A stretch of DNA of 64,000 nucleotides from an uncultured Flavobacteriaceae bacterium. Its GTDB lineage: Bacteria > Bacteroidota > Bacteroidia > Flavobacteriales > Flavobacteriaceae. Positions within the stretch are counted from its first letter, which is position 1. Each line of letters starts with the position of its first letter. The stretch is from assembly GCA_947488435.1 (NCBI GenBank), contig CANKZG010000001.1:2162308-2226307 (forward strand), given 5' to 3'. A model generated the notes under the pieces. The model made no database searches. It saw only the letters and a list, made by a program, of their open reading frames with translations, and was not told where the DNA came from. Positions 15,815 through 25,029 of the stretch are shown here, piece by piece. The translations under genes were made by a program, and so were the position numbers.

Positions 15815-17803
15815 TTAAGCTTGAGATTGTAACATTTTTATTTCATCTCTCAGTTTTGCTGCTTGCATAAAATCCAAATCTTTAGCTGCCTTTTCCATAG
15901 CTTTTCGTTTATCTCGAATTAATTTTTCGCGCTGTTCTTTGGTAAGGTATTCTAGATCCGGTTCTGCCGCTCGCATTTCTTCTTTTTCAAAATGATAGGC
16001 CGAAACCGAATTTTTCGTTAGCGCATTATCCAGACTTTTATTCAGCGCTTTTGGAACAATGTTATGCTCCGTATTATATGCGATTTGTTTTTCTCGTCGA
16101 TAAGCGGTTTCGTCCATTGTTTTTTGCATGCTGTCCGTTATCTTATCTGCATACATAATGGCTCTTCCATTAAGGTTTCTAGCTGCTCTACCGACGGTTT
16201 GAGTCAAGGAACGATTACTCCTTAAAAAGCCTTCTTTATCTGCATCAAGAATAGCAACCAAAGAAACCTCAGGCAGATCTAACCCTTCGCGAAGTAAATT
16301 TACCCCAATGAGTACATCAAAAATACCTTTCCTTAAATCCTGCATAATTTCAACCCTTTCTAGGGTATCTACATCACTATGAATATAGCGACATCGAACC
16401 TGAATACGGGTAAGGTATTTTGCTAGTTCTTCGGCCATCCTTTTGGTTAAAGTGGTTACCAAAACGCGTTCATCTTTTTCAACTCGCAATTGAATTTCTT
16501 CTACCAAATCATCTATCTGATTAAGACTTGGACGAATTTCAATTTCTGGATCTAGCAGCCCAGTTGGACGAATTATCTGTTCTACATAAACCCCTTGACT
16601 TAATTGAAGTTCATAATCAGCTGGAGTTGCACTTACATAAATCACCTGATTTTGAAGCGCTTCAAACTCCTCAAACTTTAGAGGTCTGTTGTCCATTGCA
16701 GCAGGCAAACGAAAACCATATTCAACTAAATTCTCTTTTCTAGACCGATCTCCTCCATACATGGCATGCACCTGTGGAATGGTTACATGGCTTTCATCAA
16801 TAACCATTAGATAATCGTTTGGAAAGTAATCCAACAGGCAAAAAGGTCTTGTGCCCGGATCGCGACCATCCAAATATCTTGAATAATTTTCAATACCAGA
16901 ACAATATCCTAATTCACGAATCATTTCCAAATCAAAGTTTGTGCGTTCTTCTAAACGCTTGGCTTCAAGAGGTTTGGCAATATCTTTAAAATAAGATACC
17001 TGGTTAACAAGATCATCTTGAATATGACGAATGGCATTTTGTAATATATCCGGCGAGGTAACAAACATGTTGGCAGGATATATATTTAATGTTTCATATA
17101 CTTCAATCACCTTATTCTTAAAGGGATCAAAAGCCTCAATTTCTTCAATCTCATCACCAAAAAAATGAATTCGAAAAGCGTAATCAGCATAACCTGGAAA
17201 TACATCAACAACATCACCTTTTACCCTAAAATTTCCGTTTCTAAAATCCGCCGTTGTTCTTGAATATAAACTTTGTACCAACTGATGTAAAAATTTAGTA
17301 CGCGAAATAACCTGATCTCGTGCTATAGAAATTACATTCTTTTGAAACTCTACAGGGTTTCCAATTCCATATAAGCAAGATACGGATGCAACTACGATTA
17401 CATCTCGTCTTCCAGATAATAGAGAAGAGGTTGTACTCAATCGCAATTTTTCAATATCTTCATTAATAGAAAGATCCTTTTCAATATAAGTTCCTGAAGT
17501 GGGGATATAGGCTTCTGGTTGATAGTAATCGTAATAAGAAACAAAATATTCCACTGCATTTTCAGGGAAAAACTGCTTAAATTCTGAATAGAGTTGAGCG
17601 GCGAGCGTTTTATTATGGGCTAAAACTAAAGTTGGTTTCTGAACTTGCTGTACAACATTCGCCACGGTAAATGTTTTTCCAGAACCGGTAACGCCTAACA
17701 AGGTTTGATGTGGTTCTTGTGCTGCAATACCTTCAACCAAATCTTTGATGGCCTGTGGCTGATCACCAGTGGGTTTAAAAGGAGAAACGACCTTGAATTT
17801 CAT
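15815..17803 (-). CDS. uvrB: UvrABC excinuclease subunit B
   Basis: DNA-damage verification helicase of nucleotide excision repair; works with UvrA and UvrC. 662 residues, full length. Walker A GVTGSGKT (37-44), beta-hairpin region YYDYYQPEAYIP, helicase motif DESH, motif III VSATP, motifs V-VI (GVNLLREGLDLPEVSLVAILDADKEG, QTVGRAARN) and the C-terminal UVR domain (KAMEKAAKDLDFMQAAKLRDEI) that binds UvrC. Start ATG at 17803 is clean. No SOS-type operator was looked for successfully; the spacer to the next gene is short. Confidence 0.98.
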   Translation of the reverse strand: MKFKVVSPFKPTGDQPQAIKDLVEGIAAQEPHQTLLGVTGSGKTFTVANVVQQVQKPTLVLAHNKTLAAQLYSEFKQFFPENAVEYFVSYYDYYQPEAYIPTSGTYIEKDLSINEDIEKLRLSTTSSLLSGRRDVIVVASVSCLYGIGNPVEFQKNVISIARDQVISRTKFLHQLVQSLYSRTTADFRNGNFRVKGDVVDVFPGYADYAFRIHFFGDEIEEIEAFDPFKNKVIEVYETLNIYPANMFVTSPDILQNAIRHIQDDLVNQVSYFKDIAKPLEAKRLEERTNFDLEMIRELGYCSGIENYSRYLDGRDPGTRPFCLLDYFPNDYLMVIDESHVTIPQVHAMYGGDRSRKENLVEYGFRLPAAMDNRPLKFEEFEALQNQVIYVSATPADYELQLSQGVYVEQIIRPTGLLDPEIEIRPSLNQIDDLVEEIQLRVEKDERVLVTTLTKRMAEELAKYLTRIQVRCRYIHSDVDTLERVEIMQDLRKGIFDVLIGVNLLREGLDLPEVSLVAILDADKEGFLRSNRSLTQTVGRAARNLNGRAIMYADKITDSMQKTMDETAYRREKQIAYNTEHNIVPKALNKSLDNALTKNSVSAYHFEKEEMRAAEPDLEYLTKEQREKLIRDKRKAMEKAAKDLDFMQAAKLRDEIKMLQSQA

Positions 17804-17886
17804 GAAATGATATCGAGAATTTGAAGGTATAAAAATACAAAACAGAGAGCGGATAACTCCCGTTACTGTACAATAATTATTTAAGA

Positions 17887-19626
17887 TTAACGCCGTAGTG
17901 CAAAGTGACCTCTAATTTCTCGATTGGTATCACTTAAAGCTCTAAACCAATAATCTGAAGAAGGTAAAGGTCTTCCGTTAAATGTTCCGTTCCAGCCCAC
18001 GGATGACGGATCTAACTGAACCAACAATTGGCCAAATCGATTAAAAATAAAAATAGAGATCAAATTAATATCTGCAGCATTTGGAGGTGGCATAAATTGC
18101 CAAAAATCATTGATTCCGTCCCCATTTGGTGTAAAAAAATTTGGAAATCCGTCTGCAATTAAATCTTGTTCAACGGTTTGCGAAACAATGCAGCTATTAT
18201 CACGTCTATCCCTAACATATACCGTGTTTATGCCCAAAGGAACATTGTCGAATACATTGCTGTTTTGATATGGGCCATCAGGATCGTTTAAAGCGTATTC
18301 AAAATCCCCAGTACCACTAATGTCAACAGTAAAGCGAAGCGTATCGCCTTGACTTGAAACATCAATATTGGTTATAGTAGGACCTTCGAATACTTCAACC
18401 ATAAAATCTTGAACTGCGGGGCAAGGAATATTATTGCCATCTGGATCGGCAAAATTTAGCGCTTCCACGCGATAGAAGCCACCTTCAGTAATCGAAACTT
18501 CCTGGGTTTCTGAAAGTACTTCGAGTTCAAAACCATCTGAAGTTGTTCTTACCCATCGAATTGTTTCAGCCACAGCATCAGTAGAAAGCACTATTGGTAA
18601 TGCACTTTCACATAAGGAAAAGGTATCTGGAAAATTAAGATCTGGAAATAAAGTGATTAATTCTCCTGTAATACTATTAAAGAAGGGACCACAGCCTATT
18701 GCAGTAGAGAAGCTCTCCTGTCCACAACCAATCGCTTCTCCTGCAGCGTTAAACGGAACAATGGTTACAAAAAAAGTTCGGTTGGATAAAAACTCAACCA
18801 CAAAAGTAGATGTATTTGAAAATATCCCTTCGTTTAAAATGTCCCTAATAAAAGGAGAAGTGCCAATGGATACCCGATACCCAATAGCATCTGGAACCTC
18901 TTCCCATTCCAAGAATGGTGTTAATGGAACATCTGTTGCTCCATTTACAGGAGATAGTAATCTTGTGCAACCTGGTAATAGTGCTATAGCGCCTGTTCTA
19001 AATTGTTCGATGGTACAATTGATTGCAGTTCCAATTCGGTTTATCGGTGTAATTTGTACAAAATATTCGGTATCGGTGTCGAGGTCCATCGGAAGATCGA
19101 AAAAAGTAGTATTTCCTGCATTTTGATTCACAATATTTCCTAGTCCAGGTGCTGTACCTACATTTATAATATAATCAGTTGCTCTGGCCGCAGGGTTCCA
19201 TCGAAGACTTGTGGCAATATTTACATTTGTAGTTCCGTTGAGAGGTGTTCTAAGCGTGGTACACTCTGGAGGCGAGGTAATGGTCTCGGTGGTAAAAGGA
19301 ATACTTCCGCAAACAATGTTGCTTTGTCCGGTAAAAAAGAAAAGCGTAATGGTTACATAAATCGTAGTATTTTCAGGGAGTCCTAAAGGAGGTGTAAAAA
19401 AAGTAGCACTTCCCACGGATTGTTCCTGCACAATATCATCTGCTCCCGGTGTGGAACCCAATGCAATACGATAACCTGGTACTCCAACAATCTCTTCCCA
19501 AGAGATGGTAGATTCAACAGGAACATTAGTAGCTCCGCTTGTTGGGAAAACAAGCTGCGGACATCGCTGAGCATAGCTCATAATGCCCACAAGCATAAAG
19601 AGTAGGTATGCAATTTTCTTTTTCAT
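17887..19626 (-). CDS. Secreted T9SS type B cargo protein with three Ig/FN3-like repeats
   Basis: 579 residues from the ATG at 19626 (an upstream ATG adds eight residues before the signal peptide MKKKIAYLLFMLVGIMSYAQ). The mature protein has three tandem domains of about 95 residues, each opening with C-x2-L-x2-P-x2-G-(A/T)-T-(N/D)-V and ending before the next Cys; then a Cys-rich Ig-like region and a gliding-motility-type C-terminal domain (FFTPNGDGINDFW, FNRFGQLL, GWNGTFNGRPLPSSDYWF, ending GHFALRR). This C-terminal domain is the type B signal for export by the type IX secretion system. Likely cell-surface or released adhesin-like protein; its gene neighbour at 19663 is a relative. Confidence 0.92.
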   Translation of the reverse strand: MKKKIAYLLFMLVGIMSYAQRCPQLVFPTSGATNVPVESTISWEEIVGVPGYRIALGSTPGADDIVQEQSVGSATFFTPPLGLPENTTIYVTITLFFFTGQSNIVCGSIPFTTETITSPPECTTLRTPLNGTTNVNIATSLRWNPAARATDYIINVGTAPGLGNIVNQNAGNTTFFDLPMDLDTDTEYFVQITPINRIGTAINCTIEQFRTGAIALLPGCTRLLSPVNGATDVPLTPFLEWEEVPDAIGYRVSIGTSPFIRDILNEGIFSNTSTFVVEFLSNRTFFVTIVPFNAAGEAIGCGQESFSTAIGCGPFFNSITGELITLFPDLNFPDTFSLCESALPIVLSTDAVAETIRWVRTTSDGFELEVLSETQEVSITEGGFYRVEALNFADPDGNNIPCPAVQDFMVEVFEGPTITNIDVSSQGDTLRFTVDISGTGDFEYALNDPDGPYQNSNVFDNVPLGINTVYVRDRRDNSCIVSQTVEQDLIADGFPNFFTPNGDGINDFWQFMPPPNAADINLISIFIFNRFGQLLVQLDPSSVGWNGTFNGRPLPSSDYWFRALSDTNREIRGHFALRR

Positions 19627-19662
19627 TTTGCTACTAAGCCTGAAGTACAATATACTAAATGC

Positions 19663-22068
19663 CTATCTTTTTAGTGCAAAATGTCCGTTAAATTCCCTTC
19701 CATCTTCGAGCAAAACCTTAAACCAATAATCGGAAGCAGGTAAAGGTCTATTATTAAAGTTTCCATCCCAACCAATATCAGTAGGAGAAAAAACACTTAA
19801 AAGTTGTCCAAAACGATTGAAAATAGCTATCGAAGTTTGTGGTTGAAAAAGTGCATTGGCACCTTGCAGTGACCAAACATCATTGACTCCATCTCCATTT
19901 GGGGTAAAGAAACGTGGGTAATCTATGATCGCCACATCTTCAGTTTGAATACCGCATCCATTTTTATCACGTACAAAAACAGTGAAAAACCCTCCGTTTA
20001 AATTTTCAAATAGCGGACTGTCTTGAAAGCTTATTCCATCAATAGAATATTCATAATCACCATCTCCCGTTACTTCAATCTGAATGGTATTGTTGCTGCT
20101 TATATCTTCTATTATAACATTTTGAATAATGGCAATATTAGAAGGAAGTACCTCAAAATTCACACTACTTGTGCATAACAATCCACCGGCATTTATAGGT
20201 TGCTGACTTCCTACTTCTAGGCGATAGTTACCAATTTCGGTAATTGAAACCAATTGTTGAGAAGAAATTATTTGATCAGGAGAACCTTCTAAAACCCATG
20301 TATATTGGTCAAAACCTGAAGGGCTATTTAGTAATAGGGGAGGATTATCTGTGCATAGCAAATACGTATCTTCTAACGCAAAAACTGGCGCAGGACTTAC
20401 ACGTAGCTCAATTTCTTCTACTCCTTGACATTGATTAGAATTTTCTATTCGTACAAATAAAGTGGTGTCCGTTGTAGTGAAATTTCCTGTCAACGGATTT
20501 AATTCTAGAGTTAAATCGTCTAGGGTATTATAAAAATTCACTTCTAAATTTGGATAGTTAATATTTCGAATCATTTCTAAATCAAAAGTACTTTCTTGAA
20601 TTGCATCAAATGCGTTCTCATCACAACTAAAAAAAGGACTTTGCGGGTTTAAACTTACTGTTGTAGGTTGTACTTGAAGTTCAAGAGATCCGAAAGTTTC
20701 ACAATTTAGAGAGCTATTGATGGCACTATAAAAGATAGTTTGTGAAAAGGGGGTCTGGTTGCGATAGCCAATTAAATTTGTAATCGGCGTATTGGTATCA
20801 CGATCCTGAAGGCTAGCAAAAAAAGAGAAATCAAAAAGATCAGCATCTGGAAGTGTTCTAAAAGCTTCTTCTAAGTTAAAAGAAGTAATACCATCCGTAG
20901 AATTAGAGGTTTCCACATCGCATTGTACTAAGGTAGTAATGGATGGCAAGGTAACTATTTGTAAAGCTATAGGTTCTGTTTCAAAACAGCTAGGGTCTGC
21001 ATTTAGGCTTATTCGAGCGTATATCTGATTGAGTGCGGTTTGAAATATAACATCGGGAATTGCATTTAAATTATTCGTAGCTTCCGCCTCGTTATTGTGA
21101 AAGCTAATCGAAAAATTTGACGCATTTGCTAAGCGATCTAGTATTGCGGTTTCGACTGTACCTAAGTTAAAAGTACCGATTGGAGATGGTCCCAAATTGC
21201 ATGAGGTTGCTGCTAAATTCGCTGGGCCATCTAAAAACAAAGCAGTCTGTATATCAAAATCAATAACCTCAAAACAACCATTTCTTCCTTCTACTCTTGC
21301 AAAAATGGGAACCAAATTAGCAGTAACTCCATATAACTCCGGGTTGGGAATTGCATTGAGGCCATCAATTGCATTTTCCAGAGATTCGTAATAACTAACA
21401 GTAGCATCAGGGTCAACGGTTATTTCGCTTCCCTTTATGGTAAGATCTACTGTAGTCGTTGCATCAATAGTACAAAGTAAGATATCATCTGGTCTGTTGT
21501 TATCTATTTGTGGAGGGTTAAAGAAATCTGCGGTACCGGTAAAGGCTAAATTAAAACCTCCATTTCCAATGGGTCGAGTTAGTAATAAGAAATACGTTTC
21601 CCCCTGAAAAACATCTACCGAAGAAACAAAGCTATTACCATCTGCACCGGGACCTTCAGAAGTGTCATTTTCCTGATCTCTTAGTCCAGTAAGGTTATTA
21701 GACAAACCAGCATTTGAAGGGTTTGTAGTGGAACATCGGATAGGGTCATTGAAATTACCACAAGTTTGATCAGGACCAAACAGATAAAAATCGTAATCTA
21801 CACTAATATCTGTATTGTCGGGTGTTAGTACAAAAGAAAAAGTACCACTTTCGGCAATCGTTAGTTGTAACCAAAGACTGTTTGATTCAAAAACAAAACA
21901 GCTATCACCCAAATCCTCTAATTCTCGAATACCTACACCCGAAGAGTTTGAGGCAATATTGTTGTTTCCGCATATTACAATTGCATTTACGCAATCATTC
22001 GCATTCTGCGACCAAACTGCAGATGAATAAAGAAATATTGTAATTAGAAGAAGTAAAATTCTTTTCAA
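19663..22068 (-). CDS. Large secreted T9SS type B cargo protein
   Basis: 801 residues: signal peptide (MKRILLLLITIFLYSSAVWSQ), a first region of lectin/jelly-roll type typical of such proteins (NDCVNAIVICGNN...GSFSFVLTPD...YDFYLFGPDQTCG), several Ig-like segments each with a spaced Cys pair, and the type B sorting domain (RFFTPNGDGVNDVW, IFNRFGQLLSVF, GWDGNFNNRPLPASDYWFKVL, ending GHFALKR). Exported across the outer membrane by T9SS. It lies 36 bp upstream of its smaller relative, so the two are probably co-transcribed. Substrate or surface function cannot be read from sequence. Confidence 0.92.
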   Translation of the reverse strand: MKRILLLLITIFLYSSAVWSQNANDCVNAIVICGNNNIASNSSGVGIRELEDLGDSCFVFESNSLWLQLTIAESGTFSFVLTPDNTDISVDYDFYLFGPDQTCGNFNDPIRCSTTNPSNAGLSNNLTGLRDQENDTSEGPGADGNSFVSSVDVFQGETYFLLLTRPIGNGGFNLAFTGTADFFNPPQIDNNRPDDILLCTIDATTTVDLTIKGSEITVDPDATVSYYESLENAIDGLNAIPNPELYGVTANLVPIFARVEGRNGCFEVIDFDIQTALFLDGPANLAATSCNLGPSPIGTFNLGTVETAILDRLANASNFSISFHNNEAEATNNLNAIPDVIFQTALNQIYARISLNADPSCFETEPIALQIVTLPSITTLVQCDVETSNSTDGITSFNLEEAFRTLPDADLFDFSFFASLQDRDTNTPITNLIGYRNQTPFSQTIFYSAINSSLNCETFGSLELQVQPTTVSLNPQSPFFSCDENAFDAIQESTFDLEMIRNINYPNLEVNFYNTLDDLTLELNPLTGNFTTTDTTLFVRIENSNQCQGVEEIELRVSPAPVFALEDTYLLCTDNPPLLLNSPSGFDQYTWVLEGSPDQIISSQQLVSITEIGNYRLEVGSQQPINAGGLLCTSSVNFEVLPSNIAIIQNVIIEDISSNNTIQIEVTGDGDYEYSIDGISFQDSPLFENLNGGFFTVFVRDKNGCGIQTEDVAIIDYPRFFTPNGDGVNDVWSLQGANALFQPQTSIAIFNRFGQLLSVFSPTDIGWDGNFNNRPLPASDYWFKVLLEDGREFNGHFALKR

Positions 22069-22094
22069 AAACTAGACTTTAGTCTAGCAATATA

Positions 22095-22928
22095 CTATAA
22101 ATCTCTTTTTTTCAATAATGCATAGGATGAATAGATAAAAAGAGCAGTCCAAGCGAGAACAATTAAGATTTCATACCAATGCACGGCATAGTCAAAATTT
22201 AAATCTTCTCCTATTTGCTGTCCTAAATTTTGAACAGCAGAAAGTCTAGTAAAAGGTTCATCAATGAGGTTCGACATGGATTGCAGTGGAAAAATACCTT
22301 TGATAATATTGGCATTGTCCCAAGTAGTGAGTTTCCATCCAATAAAACCAAAACCTAATTGTTCCAGAATTCCCCATAATATTAAAAAACCTAAAGCAAA
22401 AGCAGATCGTTTTACTAATATTCCAAGAAAAAGACAGAAGGAGAAAAAGCCTAGGAGCTTTACAAAAAATGCCAACACAAATTCTAAATCCGAAAATATA
22501 ATACTAAGCTCATTATAATCGGAATATCCCAGACCTAAGAGTAAAGAAACCACAAATATAAAAAGCGTAGAAATGGCAGAAAAAGCAACTACGGTAAGAA
22601 ACTTAGAATACACAAATTCCCATTTACTTAATCCATCTATCAAATTTTGTTTTATGGTTTTATTGCTATACTCGTTAGCCATCATCGAAACAATAACTAC
22701 AGCGAGAAACAGTTTAAAAAAGGCCGCAATGAATGTATTAAAGTGCCAGATGTATGGGAAATTAAATATTCCCAGCTCTGCCAAGTGAAATTCTATAGGC
22801 CCAATATCGAACTTTATAGCAGCGACCAAAGAAATTAACGTGAGTAAAACAAAGTATGAAATAATCAACACCTTACTTGCTCTGTTGTTCCAGAGTTTTA
22901 TAAATTCTATTTGTAGTAAACGTTTCAT
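22095..22928 (-). CDS. ABC-2 type exporter permease
   Basis: 277 residues with about six membrane helices: N-terminal cytosolic helix MKRLLQIEFIKLWNNRASKVL, helix 1 (VLIISYFVLLTLISLVAAI), a periplasmic segment, then helices around 65-90, 112-135, 150-172, 176-196 and 250-270. The MMANEYSNKTIKQNLIDGLSKWEFVYSKF segment is the coupling region common to ABC-2 subunits. The gene is 15 bp downstream of its ATPase, forming a two-gene exporter operon. Substrate unknown. Confidence 0.9.
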   Translation of the reverse strand: MKRLLQIEFIKLWNNRASKVLIISYFVLLTLISLVAAIKFDIGPIEFHLAELGIFNFPYIWHFNTFIAAFFKLFLAVVIVSMMANEYSNKTIKQNLIDGLSKWEFVYSKFLTVVAFSAISTLFIFVVSLLLGLGYSDYNELSIIFSDLEFVLAFFVKLLGFFSFCLFLGILVKRSAFALGFLILWGILEQLGFGFIGWKLTTWDNANIIKGIFPLQSMSNLIDEPFTRLSAVQNLGQQIGEDLNFDYAVHWYEILIVLAWTALFIYSSYALLKKRDL

Positions 22929-22943
22929 TTGGAGTTGAAATTT

Positions 22944-23846
22944 TTAGTTGGGTTGGTTTTTTGTTAATGTTAGGAATTGTTCTTCCAGGCTTTCTTTTCG
23001 CTTTACCAGATGAGAAAGTAGAATACCTTCATCAAAAAGCATCTTATTTAGGAAAGAAGCATCCATTTCTTTAGTGAGAAAGGCGGTAATTAAACTGTTT
23101 TCAGTTTTAATCTCTCCAAACCCGTCATGTGCTGCTAAAATCTTAAGGAGTTGTTCTGTATGCGCTGTTTTTAGCTCGAAAAAGCCATGACTGGCCAACA
23201 TGCCATCCACAGTGCCCGAATATAATTTTACACCCTTTCTTAATATGACTACATGACTACATACTTTTTCTACTTCGTCCAACAGATGCGATGCTAATAA
23301 AATTGTGGTCCCCTGAGCAGCAATTTTTTTAATGATTTGTCGAATTTGATGAATTCCTTGAGGATCGAGTCCATTTGTAGGCTCATCTAAAATTAAGATT
23401 TCTGGATCATTTAATAATGCTGATGCAATGGCCAAACGTTGTTTCATTCCCAGGGAATAGGTTTTAAACTTGCTGTCCTTTCTTTCTAGTAGCCCTACTA
23501 ACTCTAATTTCTCCTCTATTTTTTCTTGCCCAACTTCTTTAATCTTACTTACGAGCTTTAAATTCTGAATCGCTGTCATATAAGGATAAAAGTTAGGTCG
23601 TTCAATAATAGCGCCTACTTTTTTTAAAGCCTCATGGGTAGATGTATTTCCATCAAACCATCCAAATTGGCCGCTAGTCTTATTTACAACATTCAGCACA
23701 ATTCCAAGCGTTGTGGATTTACCACTTCCGTTAGGTCCCAAAATGCCATAGACATTTCCTTTTTCAATTGTAAAAGACAGATCTTTAACAGCGGTGAGGT
23801 ACCCGAACTTTTTGGTAAGGTTTGAAACAGTTAAAATGGTTTCCAA
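22944..23846 (-). CDS. ABC transporter ATP-binding protein
   Basis: Nucleotide-binding subunit of the exporter at 22095-22928. Walker A GPNGSGKST, Q-loop region IERPNFYPYMTAIQNL, signature YSLGMKQRL, Walker B ILILDEPTNGLDP and H-loop LLASHLLDEVE; a C-terminal extension of about 80 residues follows as in ABC-2 export ATPases. The start is uncertain: TTG at 23846 gives the family-typical METILTVSNLTKKFG, while an in-frame ATG at 23897 would add 17 residues and leave only 40 bp to the divergent gene for both promoters. I favour the TTG. Confidence 0.88.
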   Translation of the reverse strand: METILTVSNLTKKFGYLTAVKDLSFTIEKGNVYGILGPNGSGKSTTLGIVLNVVNKTSGQFGWFDGNTSTHEALKKVGAIIERPNFYPYMTAIQNLKLVSKIKEVGQEKIEEKLELVGLLERKDSKFKTYSLGMKQRLAIASALLNDPEILILDEPTNGLDPQGIHQIRQIIKKIAAQGTTILLASHLLDEVEKVCSHVVILRKGVKLYSGTVDGMLASHGFFELKTAHTEQLLKILAAHDGFGEIKTENSLITAFLTKEMDASFLNKMLFDEGILLSHLVKRKESLEEQFLTLTKNQPN

Positions 23847-23937
23847 AATAAAAGGGATTTTTAGGTTGTTTATAGTAACTTGACGTCTAAATTCCACTTT
23901 TGTTACAAAAGTTCTTTAATTCTTAAACTTCGAACGT

Positions 23938-25020
23938 ATGTCTGAACGATTAATGTCTAAGAAAAAACCTGCCTATGCTGTTAATGATCAGCTAGATGCC
24001 TATTTGGAACATTACAGCAGAAAAATTGAAATTCCCATTTTTTATGACGATTTATTACGATTTTCAGGATCTGTTGTTGTTTATGATGCAGCTGATAATG
24101 ATACGCTGTGGGTGCGTGTATACTATTCCGATCTGGAACGCAAGGAAATAGATCTAAGTCTTAAAAAGGTCTATTCAATATTACATTCCGATGGGGGTGA
24201 CACTATTATACCTTATTTGAACATTGATGCTGTTGACTACTGTACTTTTGGGAATTCGAAACCTTTTCGAATAAAAGTAAGAAACATTTTAAATGATAAC
24301 TTCATTTATTTTTACGTAAAAAAAACAGATGCCTCTAGAGTATATGGACTTGAATTGGAACATATGCTTTCTCCTTATAATTTAAATTTTTTAGTATATA
24401 AAGACACCTTAATAGAAGAACATATCGCTGGTATTCCTGGAGATGTATTTATTAAAGAAATGCTACCAAAATGTACAGCCTCTGAAAAGGCGCAGTTAGC
24501 AAAAGAGTTTGTAAAGTTTAATGAACGATGTATGATACGCTTATTGGGAGACATGCGATCTTACAATTACGTTATTGTCCCAACACACGATTTCGATCAT
24601 GTGGTTTATAAGATACGAGCAATTGATTTCGATCAGCAATGTTTTGAGGGGAAATTAAAAGTATATCGTCCACAATTTTTTAAAGAAAATTATTTGATGG
24701 TGGAACTGGTTCGAGAAAAATTACAATCAAACTCGATCGATCAATATAAAATAGAAGAGCGCTCTATTGTAGCTAAGCGTATTATAAGTTCTGAAAACCG
24801 TATTGAAGAATTGATCGATATTTGTAGATCCGATACGATATCGTTACCGGAAAATATTAAAACTTTAAAACATCAAATTTATGATCTCACTTTGGATACT
24901 AAATTTAAGAAATGCCACACAATGGGAGAAATACTGACACTTGCGCTAGATTTTGTTAAGCGAAATTATGAAAATGTAAGCATGAAACAGATCATAGAAA
25001 ATCGGATTAAGATCAATTAA
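23938..25020 (+). CDS. Divergent protein-kinase-fold protein of unknown function
   Basis: 360 residues, no signal peptide, not a family I can name. The middle reads as a kinase fold: strand with Lys128/Lys129 (FYVKK), helix with Glu139 or Glu141 (GLELEHML), strand LNFLVYKD, hinge LIEEHIAGIPG, a catalytic-loop-like GDMRSYNYVI with Asp205 and Asn210 spaced as in D-x4-N, and AIDFD (Asp230) in the place of DFG, as in aminoglycoside-phosphotransferase relatives. The first 110 residues look like a separate beta-rich domain (SGSVVVYDAADNDTLWVRVYY) and the last 90 are helical. Divergent from the ABC exporter, convergent with the NdpA gene. Substrate (protein, lipid or small molecule) is open. Confidence 0.7.
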   Translation: MSERLMSKKKPAYAVNDQLDAYLEHYSRKIEIPIFYDDLLRFSGSVVVYDAADNDTLWVRVYYSDLERKEIDLSLKKVYSILHSDGGDTIIPYLNIDAVDYCTFGNSKPFRIKVRNILNDNFIYFYVKKTDASRVYGLELEHMLSPYNLNFLVYKDTLIEEHIAGIPGDVFIKEMLPKCTASEKAQLAKEFVKFNERCMIRLLGDMRSYNYVIVPTHDFDHVVYKIRAIDFDQQCFEGKLKVYRPQFFKENYLMVELVREKLQSNSIDQYKIEERSIVAKRIISSENRIEELIDICRSDTISLPENIKTLKHQIYDLTLDTKFKKCHTMGEILTLALDFVKRNYENVSMKQIIENRIKIN

Positions 25021-25029
25021 TATTCTTAA

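Noticed and set aside
18653-19126. 157-codon frame opposite the first T9SS cargo gene
   Set aside because: Antisense shadow; the other strand encodes tandem repeats with consistent domain borders.
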